Shown here: positions 10,075-18,966 of the stretch, one piece after another
Numbering within the stretch: position 1 is the first letter of the stretch
Layout of the letters: every line of letters begins with the position of its first letter
Assembly: GCA_019044685.2 (NCBI GenBank)
Contig: JAGTXX020000004.1
Span: forward strand, 1,009,200-1,073,199
Length of the DNA: 64,000 nucleotides
Reading direction: 5' to 3'
Source: Nannochloris sp. 'desiccata'
Lineage: Eukaryota; Chlorophyta; Trebouxiophyceae; Chlorellales; Chlorellaceae
Position numbers and translations under genes: made by a program
The notes under the pieces: model-generated
What the model was told of the DNA's origin: nothing
The model's database searches: none
Seen by the model: only the letters and a program-made list of their open reading frames with translations

Positions 10075-11034
10075 ATGCCTATTACGAGAGCCATGTCATC
10101 GAGTGCAATCTCTGCCACCTCTGCTATTCTAAGCCAACTAGAAAATGTCTTGAATGCTCGAGATTTCGCATCAGCTACATCTAAAATTGCTCCAGGCCGT
10201 ATGTACCGTAGCGGCAACCCTGCAAACGGCTCTCTGAACGACGTGAAAACTCTACGCCTTGAACTCGGTATACAACAAATGTTAGATTTCCGCAGCTCTG
10301 AGGAACACCGAGAAGACAACAATGGCTGGTCTTTAATGCTTAGTAATGGAGATATCACGTGTTATGATGTAAATGGAAATGTGTCCTCTGTTGCTATTGA
10401 TAGGAATGCTGCGTTATCGGGGATTGATCTGCCTACCTGTGAACTTCACCGCCTTTCGCTCTTGGAACGAGATCGATTTATTAAAGCTTTGCTATGGAGA
10501 TTGCCTCCTTTGAAAGTAGCACAAGCTTTAGGGTACAAGCTCTTTGGATATGATGAAGAAATGCGTACTACGCTAGTCCCTGAAATCAATCGTGGTGGAT
10601 TGCCTCTTGTTTATAAAATATTAATGGACACCGCTGCTGCAGATATTCGAAGAAGTTTAGAGCTGGTAGCTGATGGTGCTGAGAAACAGAGTCCACAGCT
10701 AATTTTCTGTAGATTAGGGAAAGATCGTACGGGGTTAGTTTCTGCATTGATTTTAGCATGTTGTGGCGCCACTCGTGAAGAAATAATAGCCGACTATATA
10801 AAATCTGATGGAGTGGATCAAGTGGCGCTGGGCGGGTTGGAAAAAATGAAAGAAACGCAAGGAATGGACCAGCATTTATTTGCATCAGCACCTCCTGAAG
10901 CGATGGAAGAGTTGTTAGACTATGCTAGGAGTACCTATGGCGGAATGAAACAGTATATGAAGAGTATCGGCTTTGGGGAAGAGCAGCAAGAGAGATTGGC
11001 AAGGGCGTTGACAAGTGAGACTCTCTGGAAATAA
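10075..11034 (+). CDS. tyrosine phosphatase-like protein (Y_phosphatase3 type)
   Basis: Likely a protein or phosphoinositide tyrosine-type phosphatase. The chosen ATG at 10075 has a good context (caccATG) and gives 319 residues; the frame is open from an ATG at 9823, which would add 84 poorly conserved-looking residues. Family signs are the N-terminal GRMYRSGNP motif, LDFRSSEEHRED (substrate-side loop), and the P-loop CRLGKDRTG at about residue 210, matching CX5R with the expected Cys, Lys, Asp and Arg. The residue before the catalytic Cys is Phe where His is usual. The long helical insert between the two motifs is typical of this family. Substrate unknown. A TGTAA motif lies about 155 bases after the stop. 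Confidence 0.75.
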   Translation: MPITRAMSSSAISATSAILSQLENVLNARDFASATSKIAPGRMYRSGNPANGSLNDVKTLRLELGIQQMLDFRSSEEHREDNNGWSLMLSNGDITCYDVNGNVSSVAIDRNAALSGIDLPTCELHRLSLLERDRFIKALLWRLPPLKVAQALGYKLFGYDEEMRTTLVPEINRGGLPLVYKILMDTAAADIRRSLELVADGAEKQSPQLIFCRLGKDRTGLVSALILACCGATREEIIADYIKSDGVDQVALGGLEKMKETQGMDQHLFASAPPEAMEELLDYARSTYGGMKQYMKSIGFGEEQQERLARALTSETLWK

Positions 11035-11242
11035 TTGCTATAAATAATTACTAACGACTTGATTCTTGTTCTGTCGTTTTGTCTCTTCTCTGTTTGAGTT
11101 TGTTTCAATTCATTGCTTTTTAAATCTTCTCGATTCGGTCAATCTGATTGTATGATTATAACTATACGAGTAATGAATCTGCAAATTTTGTAAATAACCC
11201 TATTTTGTACCTTCAAAAATAGCTATTGAAATAGTCCTTGCT

Positions 11243-12299
11243 TCAAAACCCTGCAGCCCATCTACCTGTACGTTTCCACAGTTTCTTCACTATTTTAGGC
11301 CCTTTATACTTGGTGTTTCTCCCAGTTGCGTGCTTAATTGTATCTGTCATTGTATCCATCATTTCATCTAAAAAAGCAGCAGCAGTAGTAGAAGAGAAGA
11401 TAGAATTCGGCTGTGTGTTCTTCTTGGTCTTGTTCTTTAAAGCGTCTCTCCAGTTCTTTCCCTTGGATTTTAGTGAAGCTAAGCACGAATTTACTACGAG
11501 TAAAGCCTTACTTTTAGTAGTTGAAGGCTCTTTTAAGACAGAAGATGTTTGTTGTGAGCTACTAGTTTGCAAGTTTTGGTCTAGAGGAGAGGACGGCGGG
11601 GTTTTAGGGGTACAGGAAGAAAGAGGGAGACAGCTAGAAAATGCACGTCCAAGATTATTAATAGCAGTTGAAGCTACTCGTTTAACACGGTCAGACGGGC
11701 TTTCAAGGGAGGGTTGTTGCTCTTGAAGGGGTTCAGGCGCAGTGATGGTCAAAGGAGGACCTGGAAAAGAAGGTAGAGAAGTACAGCTAGCGGCAGGAGA
11801 GTCGGTTGCAGCTTCTGGTTGTTCTACTATTTTAGAGGATTTCTTAACATATACTAAACGCAGTTTAGTCTTAAGAGACCTCCAGCGAAAAACTTTGACT
11901 GTAGGCTTATGCCGCAGCTCTACTTTCTGAATCTCCGCAGCAAAAGAGGGAGTTGGCGCCAATGCTGTTTGAGGGACGGAGGTTGTTGGGCTAGGACGAT
12001 GGGCTTTGACCGTAAAATCTTCATTTGGGTCTTTTTTGATATGACTATATAATACTTTGTTGGGCTTTGAAAGGCAATTTATGTTCTCTAGACTGCAAAG
12101 ATGATGATCAAAGAATTGGCAGTTGGGAGCAAAGATGAGCTGCAAACCTGCATATTTTACATTACGAGATGAGCGAAAAAATACGATACCTTGATTGGTG
12201 TGTATTTTTATTGGCAACCACTTTTCTCAAGGGTGCAACACAATCTGCCACCCGCCATTTGCCAATGAAGCCGCACAATCTCCGGGCACGTCCCATCAT
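11243..12299 (-). CDS. hypothetical Ser/Pro/Lys-rich protein
   Basis: The main open frame (12217 down to 11243) has no ATG. A two-exon model fits: exon 1 at 12299-12222 (starts MMGRARRLCGFIGKW), intron 12140-12221 (82 bp, GTGG...TTGCAG), exon 2 at 12139-11243, giving 324 residues. The product is basic and rich in Ser, Pro, Thr and Lys, and looks mostly disordered. Only the far C-terminus looks structured (FLDEMMDTMTDTIKHATG followed by a basic KGPKIVKKLWKRTGRW end). No domain is recognised. The exon 1 assignment is tentative. Confidence 0.45.
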
Positions 12300-12422
12300 T
12301 CAGCGTCCCTCCGTATTTATCTGGATAATGTATAGGCTATATACCGAGTAGAATAAAACAATAAGAGTCTTACGAAGTTGGGGTATTAAACTATTAATAG
12401 TAAGAAAAAGAAAGTAGTTGAC

Positions 12423-12463
12423 CCTGACTCACTGAGTCAGGCCGAGCATAGTTGCAAACTATG
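12423..12463. repeat. two adjacent perfect hairpins
   Basis: CCTGACTCACTGAGTCAGG (12423-12441) has perfect 9-bp arms around one base, and CATAGTTGCAAACTATG (12447-12463) has perfect 7-bp arms around three bases. They are separated by 5 bases, in a 470-base intergenic gap behind the membrane-protein gene and ahead of the hypothetical gene. The first contains two facing TGACTCA (bZIP/AP-1-like) sites. They could be DNA-level binding sites or RNA stem-loops. Confidence 0.5.
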
Positions 12464-12690
12464 AAGAGTTTTTCAGGGGAAAAATTGAGAGGAATAGGGA
12501 GCTTGAGAAGATTATACAAGAGGAAGTACCTTGTACCGAACATAATATATAGCTCGAAGATAGTTAATTGATAAGGCGTATTTTGAAAGCTCAAATAAAG
12601 GGCAGAGTTGGGCTTGAAGAAAAGAAAAAGAATATCTGGAAGTTTTTTTTTTGAAGTTCCAAGTAATTTATCCCGTCAGAAGTTTTGACT

Positions 12691-13663
12691 TTAGGTAAGG
12701 GTACTATAAGCACTAAGAACGCATGCCCACATTAATGAAATACCAAACAAAAGTAAGCAGGTGAGTCGAACCCCAACACCTAGCGGCTCGTGCAGCAACA
12801 AATTAAACAGCTCCTGTTTGCCATTTCTTTCTAATTCTCCAGCGTGCGTTTGTCTCAGAAATATCATTCGATTTTGTCGTTCAATACACCACGCCACCCA
12901 CCAGCATACCGCCAAAACAACTACTTCCGAGGTTAAATACACTAAGAAACATCGCTGTGGCGGCGATAATACATCGACAGCGAGCACTCGACTCCCCAAT
13001 CCAAATGGATTTAACAGAGCTAAAACGTCCCAAAAATGAGCTGCAAGGTCTCCAGAACTTGAACACGTCGTCTGATGACTGCTGCATACCTTATATTGCT
13101 CGACAAGATGCCTTATAGACAGTAAAACGTTGAAGATAAACGAGTTTCCTATCAACAGCGGCATGCAAATTGTGGTTAAAATATTAGATAGCAAAGAAGA
13201 TCCAAAGATCGCAGTCATTATTGGGAACTTTTGAGTTGATCTAATAGAAGATGTTCTCATCAGCAAGAGAAAACTAGGCCAAAGCAGAGAACTTAATCGC
13301 CAGCAGACAGCAATTAAGTTGCGGTGGCGCTGGTAATTGACAGAGCGGAATCGCGACAAGAAGGAAATGCCAAAGCAGCTAGATAAGATGAAGGTTGCTT
13401 TCATATAAAAATGAGTGCTTAAACGACCCTGGCGATAGTTGGCCGTAAACTGCAGTTTTATTCATGATTTTTGGTGAGCTACTTTTAGCGGTCTGCGGCA
13501 AGTACACATGATATGTTGCATAGTCCTTTCTCTTTTTACTTACCCCTGCGGTCCAAAGACTGGCCTCAAGCAACATGCCCATCCAATCACTTTTAGCTCT
13601 GTTAGAGCTATAGTGGGCTGCATAGCCCCGTTCCAATTCGGGATTCTTAAAAAGAAGAGTCAT
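12691..13663 (-). CDS. multi-pass membrane protein of unknown function
   Basis: Two exons, 13663-13544 and 13449-12691 (intron 94 bp, GTAAGT...CTGCAG, phase 0), 292 residues. Exon 1 supplies a soluble start beginning MTLLFKNPELERGYAAHY. Exon 2 supplies about six hydrophobic segments (around residues 55-75, 85-105, 120-145, 200-225 and 260-290), including SSLLWPSFLLLM and EVVVLAVCWWVAWCI. No catalytic motif is visible. An N-terminal FxxPxLExxY pattern followed by membrane helices is something I associate loosely with uncharacterised algal membrane proteins. Function unknown; the frame change between exons is fully explained by the intron. Confidence 0.65.
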
Positions 13664-13992
13664 TAATTTGGATTATATTAAACGCCTTGCAAAGCCTCTA
13701 ACGATGGCGCTTGGCTCAGCATTATTCAATTTCGTTCCTTGATGTCAGATTTGAAATTTAATTACAGTATCTTAACTGAGCAAGATTTGGAAATGCGCCT
13801 TTTTTAGTTTAGTTGTTACATGTAACCCTTTAGATCTTATGGTTCTGTGGGTGTTCGTTGTCAACGAGTTGTGTTCGAAAATCAAAGTTTGAACTTCGAA
13901 GTGAGGAAAGGGGTTCATTTTAAGGGTCTAGGGTTCATTTCTGCAAATTTTTGTCGTTTTAATGTGCAATTTGATTCTGAATATAATCTATC
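13664..13992. promoter_or_regulatory. shared upstream region of the membrane-protein and RRP6L3-type genes
   Basis: A 329-base gap between two divergent genes. I see no gene in it. It is AT-rich close to both starts, with an AAGGGTCTAGGG-like stretch near 13920. Confidence 0.4.
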
Positions 13993-16545
13993 ATGAATAT
14001 AGCAGTAGTAGGAGGGCATGCAGCCCTTTGGATATGGCTGTGGAGGAAACAAAATGAAAGAAGATTCATGTTCCGGAATGAAAAATATGATCAAGAAATA
14101 ATTTCATCTCCGCAAGCCAATAGCCATTTAGATACTGTTGCAACACTCTCTACATGTCTACCTGACTTCAAGTTATGTCCAATCCTTCCTAGCCCACTAA
14201 AACAAACTCCATGTTCTTATATCGACGACCCGTTGCAGCTGGCTGCTGCTGCTACTCGTCTAGCAGCATTCACACGACTAGCATTAGATATTGAGCATCA
14301 CTCAACGCATACCTATTACGGTCAATCGTGCCTTATCCAGTTGTCCGATGGGTATGAAGATTATATCATTGACGCCATAGCTCTTCGTTCTGTGATTGTC
14401 AGTACACTAGGTCCCCTGTTTACCAACCCTAACATTTTAAAAGTAGTTCACGGTGGTGGCAGTGATGTGATATGGCTATTACGCGACTTTGGCATCCGTC
14501 TAATTAATATTTTCGATACTGAAAAGTGCTGTCAAGTTCTCAGCTACCCTCCCCAGCACCGCTCTCTCAAATTTTTATTATATAAATTCGTCGGTGTACA
14601 AGTAGATAAGACTCTACAGATGGCAGATTGGAGGCAACGGCCATTGTCTACAGAATTAATGGACTATGCTCGTAGTGATGTGCATTGGCTACTTTATATT
14701 GCAGACTGCCTAGGCAAAGAACTTTGTGTTGGCGATGATAAGAAGAAGAACCAATCCCAAATAGAAGACTCTGAAACGCTTTTGGGAAGAGCAGTGTATC
14801 GTTCTCAATCTCTTAGTTTAGTTGAATACTCGCCACCGTTGCCTAGAGTAGTTTCTTCAGCGGCCGCAGCTGGAATAATGAAGAATTATATTGCTACACT
14901 ACGAAGTAGCAGCGAGATGATGGCAACAGAGCAAACATCGACAGCAAATGGTATTACAACTGGTTCCTTAGATCCATATAATGATAATCAAATAAAAGAA
15001 ATAACAGAATTAAGTGTCCGCGTACATGCGCTATGTGTCTGGAGAGATACTGAGGCTAGAAAGATCGATGAAGGGGTCACATGTGTATTGCCAGATGACG
15101 TGGTGTTGACCGTTGCAGAGCAGCATTATGCTAATAAGATAAAAGGCATAGATGATTTGAGATCGCTGTTTGAGGAGAAGTACAATTTTAAGACTAAATA
15201 TTCAAATGCATGCATGTTTCCAGAGGTTGCAGTTGAAAATGCAGCACTAATAATCAAAGAAATGGACGCTGCTGGTGCTGGAGAACGTCCTTGGGCTCAT
15301 CCTGACGTCCTGGCAGCGATGAAACCTGCAACATCGCTAGAAACAGCAGCAAAACGTCGACATGAAGACCCAGAAGCCTTTAAAGAGCGACTTGGTGAAC
15401 GGTTTGGCGTTAAGAAACAAGTTTATGAAAATTGTAGAATGTTGAGTAAATCTGGAGAAATGCTGTGTTTTACAGATAAGAAACGGTTGTTATGGTACAT
15501 TAGAAAAGGGCTTGCAGAGGAAGTTGATCCTGGAAAAGAACCTTTGACGGTCCGACTCACTTTTGATCATAAAGACGATGACCAAAGGGCAGGTGCACAC
15601 GAGTTTTATAGTTCCAAGCGAAGTAATACGTGCGTTGCATGTGGATCAGGTAAACATTACTTACGTTATAGAGTTGTCCCAGTGTGTTACCGCCGTGCTT
15701 TGCCTGAGAGATTTAAAAGTCATAGAAGTCACGATGTTTTGTTGTTGTGTGTTGGGTGCCATGAAGTGGCACAAAGGGCATCTGAGCAGATGAAGAGGGA
15801 GATTTCAAGCGAGTACGGGGTGCCTCTATTTCCTCGATTGGCTGTTGGTACCGGTGCCTTGGCTGTGAATGGTAGTAGCAGTGCTTGTGATGAAGAAAAA
15901 GAAGAGAAGGGCACCTCAAGCGATGCGGGCCTTACTACTAACACCACTACTGTTCCAACCCCCGAATCAATGCACCCTTTCTCTGTACGTAAAGCTGCTA
16001 TAGCTCTTGAGCGATTAGATACATCAACCCTACCTACCACACGAAGAGAAGAGCTAGAATTCATAATATCGACGTATGTACGTGCTGTAGAACCCTGGCT
16101 TGATGATGTCCCTTCGACAGCTCCATTTAATCAAGATGACCTATGGGCAGGGTTACTAAGTGGTATGAGTAAACCTACACGAAGAAAAGCTATTCGTCGA
16201 TGGATTGCTCAAGGTCATGAAGACAAATTACCCTTGGCATTGCTCCAAGAACTTCAAATGTCCGGCACCGAGGGGTGCAATTCAAGTATTGATATTAGAG
16301 ATGGTATGGGCCATTCATGGCACGGACAGCAAGTTGTTAAAGCTGCACTAGAGCAAGGTGGTGACGATGCATTATCAAAGTTATGTGCGAGATTTCGACA
16401 AGCATTTATCGAAGCGTTAAATCCAAAATATTTACCTGCTGGCTGGAAAGTGGATCATACTGCGCCTAGAACGTTTGGAGAGCATTCCATTTATAATGAT
16501 GATGGTGATGCAGATAAAGTAATCGTTAATGGAAATAGTCATTAA
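13993..16545 (+). CDS. RRP6L3: RRP6-like 3 protein: DEDDy 3'-5' exonuclease with HRDC and EXD2-like tail
   Basis: Single exon, 850 residues. A 3'-5' exonuclease acting on RNA or single-stranded nucleic acid is expected. Order seen: an N-terminal hydrophobic stretch (~10-17), the RNase D-type exonuclease domain (~70-255) with LALDIEHHS (D99, E101), HGGGSDVIWLL and YARSDVHWLLY (the DEDDy Tyr and Asp), an HRDC-like domain (~330-395: VCVWRD-type start and VLPDDVVLTVAEQHY), then a region (~465-625) resembling the human EXD2 C-terminus, with CVACG and HDVLLLCVGCHEV (a Cys/His metal-binding HNH-like fold). This combination matches plant RRP6L3 rather than nuclear exosome RRP6. The tail beyond 650 is Ser/Thr-rich, then helical. 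The hydrophobic start could anchor it to a membrane, as in EXD2, but this is inference. Confidence 0.8.
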   Translation: MNIAVVGGHAALWIWLWRKQNERRFMFRNEKYDQEIISSPQANSHLDTVATLSTCLPDFKLCPILPSPLKQTPCSYIDDPLQLAAAATRLAAFTRLALDIEHHSTHTYYGQSCLIQLSDGYEDYIIDAIALRSVIVSTLGPLFTNPNILKVVHGGGSDVIWLLRDFGIRLINIFDTEKCCQVLSYPPQHRSLKFLLYKFVGVQVDKTLQMADWRQRPLSTELMDYARSDVHWLLYIADCLGKELCVGDDKKKNQSQIEDSETLLGRAVYRSQSLSLVEYSPPLPRVVSSAAAAGIMKNYIATLRSSSEMMATEQTSTANGITTGSLDPYNDNQIKEITELSVRVHALCVWRDTEARKIDEGVTCVLPDDVVLTVAEQHYANKIKGIDDLRSLFEEKYNFKTKYSNACMFPEVAVENAALIIKEMDAAGAGERPWAHPDVLAAMKPATSLETAAKRRHEDPEAFKERLGERFGVKKQVYENCRMLSKSGEMLCFTDKKRLLWYIRKGLAEEVDPGKEPLTVRLTFDHKDDDQRAGAHEFYSSKRSNTCVACGSGKHYLRYRVVPVCYRRALPERFKSHRSHDVLLLCVGCHEVAQRASEQMKREISSEYGVPLFPRLAVGTGALAVNGSSSACDEEKEEKGTSSDAGLTTNTTTVPTPESMHPFSVRKAAIALERLDTSTLPTTRREELEFIISTYVRAVEPWLDDVPSTAPFNQDDLWAGLLSGMSKPTRRKAIRRWIAQGHEDKLPLALLQELQMSGTEGCNSSIDIRDGMGHSWHGQQVVKAALEQGGDDALSKLCARFRQAFIEALNPKYLPAGWKVDHTAPRTFGEHSIYNDDGDADKVIVNGNSH

Positions 16546-16776
16546 CTGAATGGGAATAGAGGCAAGCGGGTAGTGAATCTGCCGAAGAGTTTAAGCAGTA
16601 ATGTCGATGAAGGAAGGACTAATGAAAGCAAGTAAGAATTTCTTGTTTGCAAATAAACAAATAGTTGATGTTTGAAATTAAAATTTTGTATAACTCTTCA
16701 ATGGAGTGGAAAAGAATGAAAGAAAGATTTCTACAGAAAAGGATAAAACAGAATTCTCCTTCTTTTTTCCATCTTA

Positions 16777-18049
16777 TTAAACTTCCACAACGCCTGCTGC
16801 TTCGTGTTCAAGCGTCAATGCCGCAGTATCAACCTTTTCAGCCCATCCATTCAATTTCGCTTTCAATCCTTCTATTTGAGGCATAGTTAATACTCGGGGA
16901 GCTACCCAAGATACTTCTACAATACCATCAACCTGATCAATGGCGCCTTCAATCAAATGAAGCGCCAAAGCTTTCATTAATAAAAACTCAACCCCATCCA
17001 TAGGAAGCTTAGTGCGATCAGCGATCGCAGATAAGGGAATACGACGAGAATCCGCAGGTAAACTGTTGACAAGCTCCATAAGACTGAGTACCGTGATTTT
17101 TTCTCTTAATTTCCGTTCATGAGAAACAAGAGCAGGCTGGGAGTTGAGGACTTTGGCGTGTTGGGTGCAGAGGGCGTCGTAGCGATGGATATCGCCAGAG
17201 TTGAAGCATTCAAGTAGTTCGTGAAGCCACGCGTAGGAAGAGCTTTGAAGAGCATTCATCTGTAAAGAAAGAAGAGAAAGGAGCGGAGATCAGATTTGAA
17301 AAATAAAAAAGTTGTACAGCAGCAAATGAACAATCTCATTGTTTAATCCAAAATCTAAAACCTACAATGGGATGTAATAGCAGTTCTCCGAAGTTGTATA
17401 CATCTTCTCCCAATAGGGCAGCTAAGGACACATCCACAGCCAAAGTCAACCGGAAGTCGCCAGGCAGAGCGTCTTGAGAAACAAACGCAAGGTAAAGCAA
17501 AGCAGAACGGTAAAATGCAGCGAATTCCTTCTGTTCTTTATGATATTGCATTGCTACATAGTGCACTGCAGCCGAGACCTGAGGGTCTACATCAGTTAAA
17601 GTCTCGAGAGAAGTGGCGCCTTCAAGCATAAGACTCTTGCACTTGCCAGCAGCTCCAAGAACGAGCTTGTACTGAGCGATTTGCATTTTAAGGTAGAGAA
17701 TAGATTCTTCAGTATCTGTTTGCTTAGAAGCCTCCAGGCTGTCGATCACGTTTGTCAAGAAAGTCATTCCTTCTTGAGGGGACGCCATCTGCTTCGAGGC
17801 GGCAACAGCAAAGAAGGCCAGCTTAAGAAGGTTGATTTTATGGGCAAAGCCAGCGATAAAGTTGTTGTAGAGATCGACTAAGAAACCGTCGGAGGCAAAT
17901 GAGGGATCGTCAATCGCTGCTTCGAGGCGTAGAGTTAATTGATGCCATAACTTGTTGTTATAGAGCTCTCCAAACTCAGCCAGCACCGCAGCGCGTTCCG
18001 GGTGCTTCCCAGCAGCGGACTCGACCCACTGCATGTGTTTATCTGACAT
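16777..18049 (-). CDS. RPN9: 26S proteasome lid subunit RPN9 (PSMD13)
   Basis: Two exons, 18049-17366 and 17259-16777 (intron 106 bp, GTAGGT...TACAG, phase 0), 388 residues; human PSMD13 is 376. RPN9 is a PCI-domain scaffold subunit of the 19S regulatory particle lid. The helical N-terminal part starts MSDKHMQWVESAAGKHPERA and runs through VYNFGELLLHPI, which abuts exon 2 as in the family (ELLMHP...). The PCI winged helix follows in exon 2 (KITVLSLMELVNSLPADSRR, LPMDGVEFLLMKALALHLI, IDQVDGIVEVSWVAPRVLTM). No oddities. Confidence 0.92.
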
Positions 18050-18966
18050 GTTGTGATGATTGCCTTACGATCAGCTAAGTGATCAGTTAATTTTCTAAAA
18101 AATGCGAAGAGCAAGATCGGATGGGTATTTGTGCAGCTTTAGTATTAGTAACGATAAGACAGTTTTGATTATACTTAAGTAATGTAGATATGGACCTGCC
18201 GGTGCATGTTGCGTTGCTTTAGAAACATTTGCTCCTGCTGTGTCTCAACTGCCCGACGTGCTCAAACACATGGCTGTTTGGAAACAGTGGGAAACACTCT
18301 TGGAAACTCTGGGAAACGGGCAGGATCTTCCTTAAGTTTGTTCTATATTAGTTTAGTACTTCTGGGAAACACAGCGGACCCTTGGAAAACAGGCGATGCC
18401 CCCTCTCAGACCTTTTTCATGGCCGTGATCTTCACCGCCATGATCGAGACCAGACTTCCAACTATGTAATACCCTACGGCTTGATCTGCCACCCCAAAAG
18501 ATAGAGATATGATACATATCGCGATGTATCGCCCAGAGAGGGGTCTTTGGCTTCACAGGCCGATCTGCAACACCTTGCTCGGGCAGCCTTTGGCGCCTTT
18601 GCAACCTCTCTGCCCGCTCTCTGCAGCAGAATAATTAATTCTTGTTTTATCCTGACACCCTTGATATCAGGTATCGGAGCAGTTTGGAGAAAGTGAAGGG
18701 CTGCCGCCATCCAGCCCCTTCTCTGCCCAGTGGGGGGCCTGCCCACCTGCGGAACGGCCCCTGCAGCGAACAGCAATGCAGGAAATAGTGAAGGGCAATA
18801 AATTAAATAATTGTACTATTTAATATCCTTTTTTAAATGAAACAGTTGCCAGGAAATGAAATGGAAAGTAAAACTATATGAAATTCTTCGCATTATATAA
18901 CTACATCAGCTACAAAGAGGCCAAGCCGTAACAAAATTAAGCAACAGAAATGAGTTTGACGCCAAA
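18050..18966. repeat. repeat-rich intergenic region with (T/G)GGAAAC array and GC-rich patch
   Basis: About 900 bases without a gene I can support. Between 18278 and 18391 the motif TTGGAAAC/TGGGAAAC occurs six times at irregular spacing. From about 18480 to 18790 the sequence turns GC-richer than its surroundings and contains repeated gatctgc and cagcc-type words. Short ORFs there on the minus strand look like composition artefacts. It may be a decayed mobile element; I could not find terminal repeats. Confidence 0.35.

Noticed and set aside
11238..11726. 162-codon plus-strand ORF opposite the hypothetical gene
   Set aside because: Shadow. The minus-strand frame is longer, with better basic/Ser-Pro composition and a possible intron; still not certain.
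12760..12785. GGTTCGACTC-like tRNA T-arm on the minus strand
   Set aside because: Lies in the coding sequence of the membrane protein; no acceptor stem or anticodon arm can be formed around it.
18353..18776. Minus-strand ORFs in the GC-rich patch
   Set aside because: Composition artefact in repeat-rich DNA; no domain pattern, no splice context.
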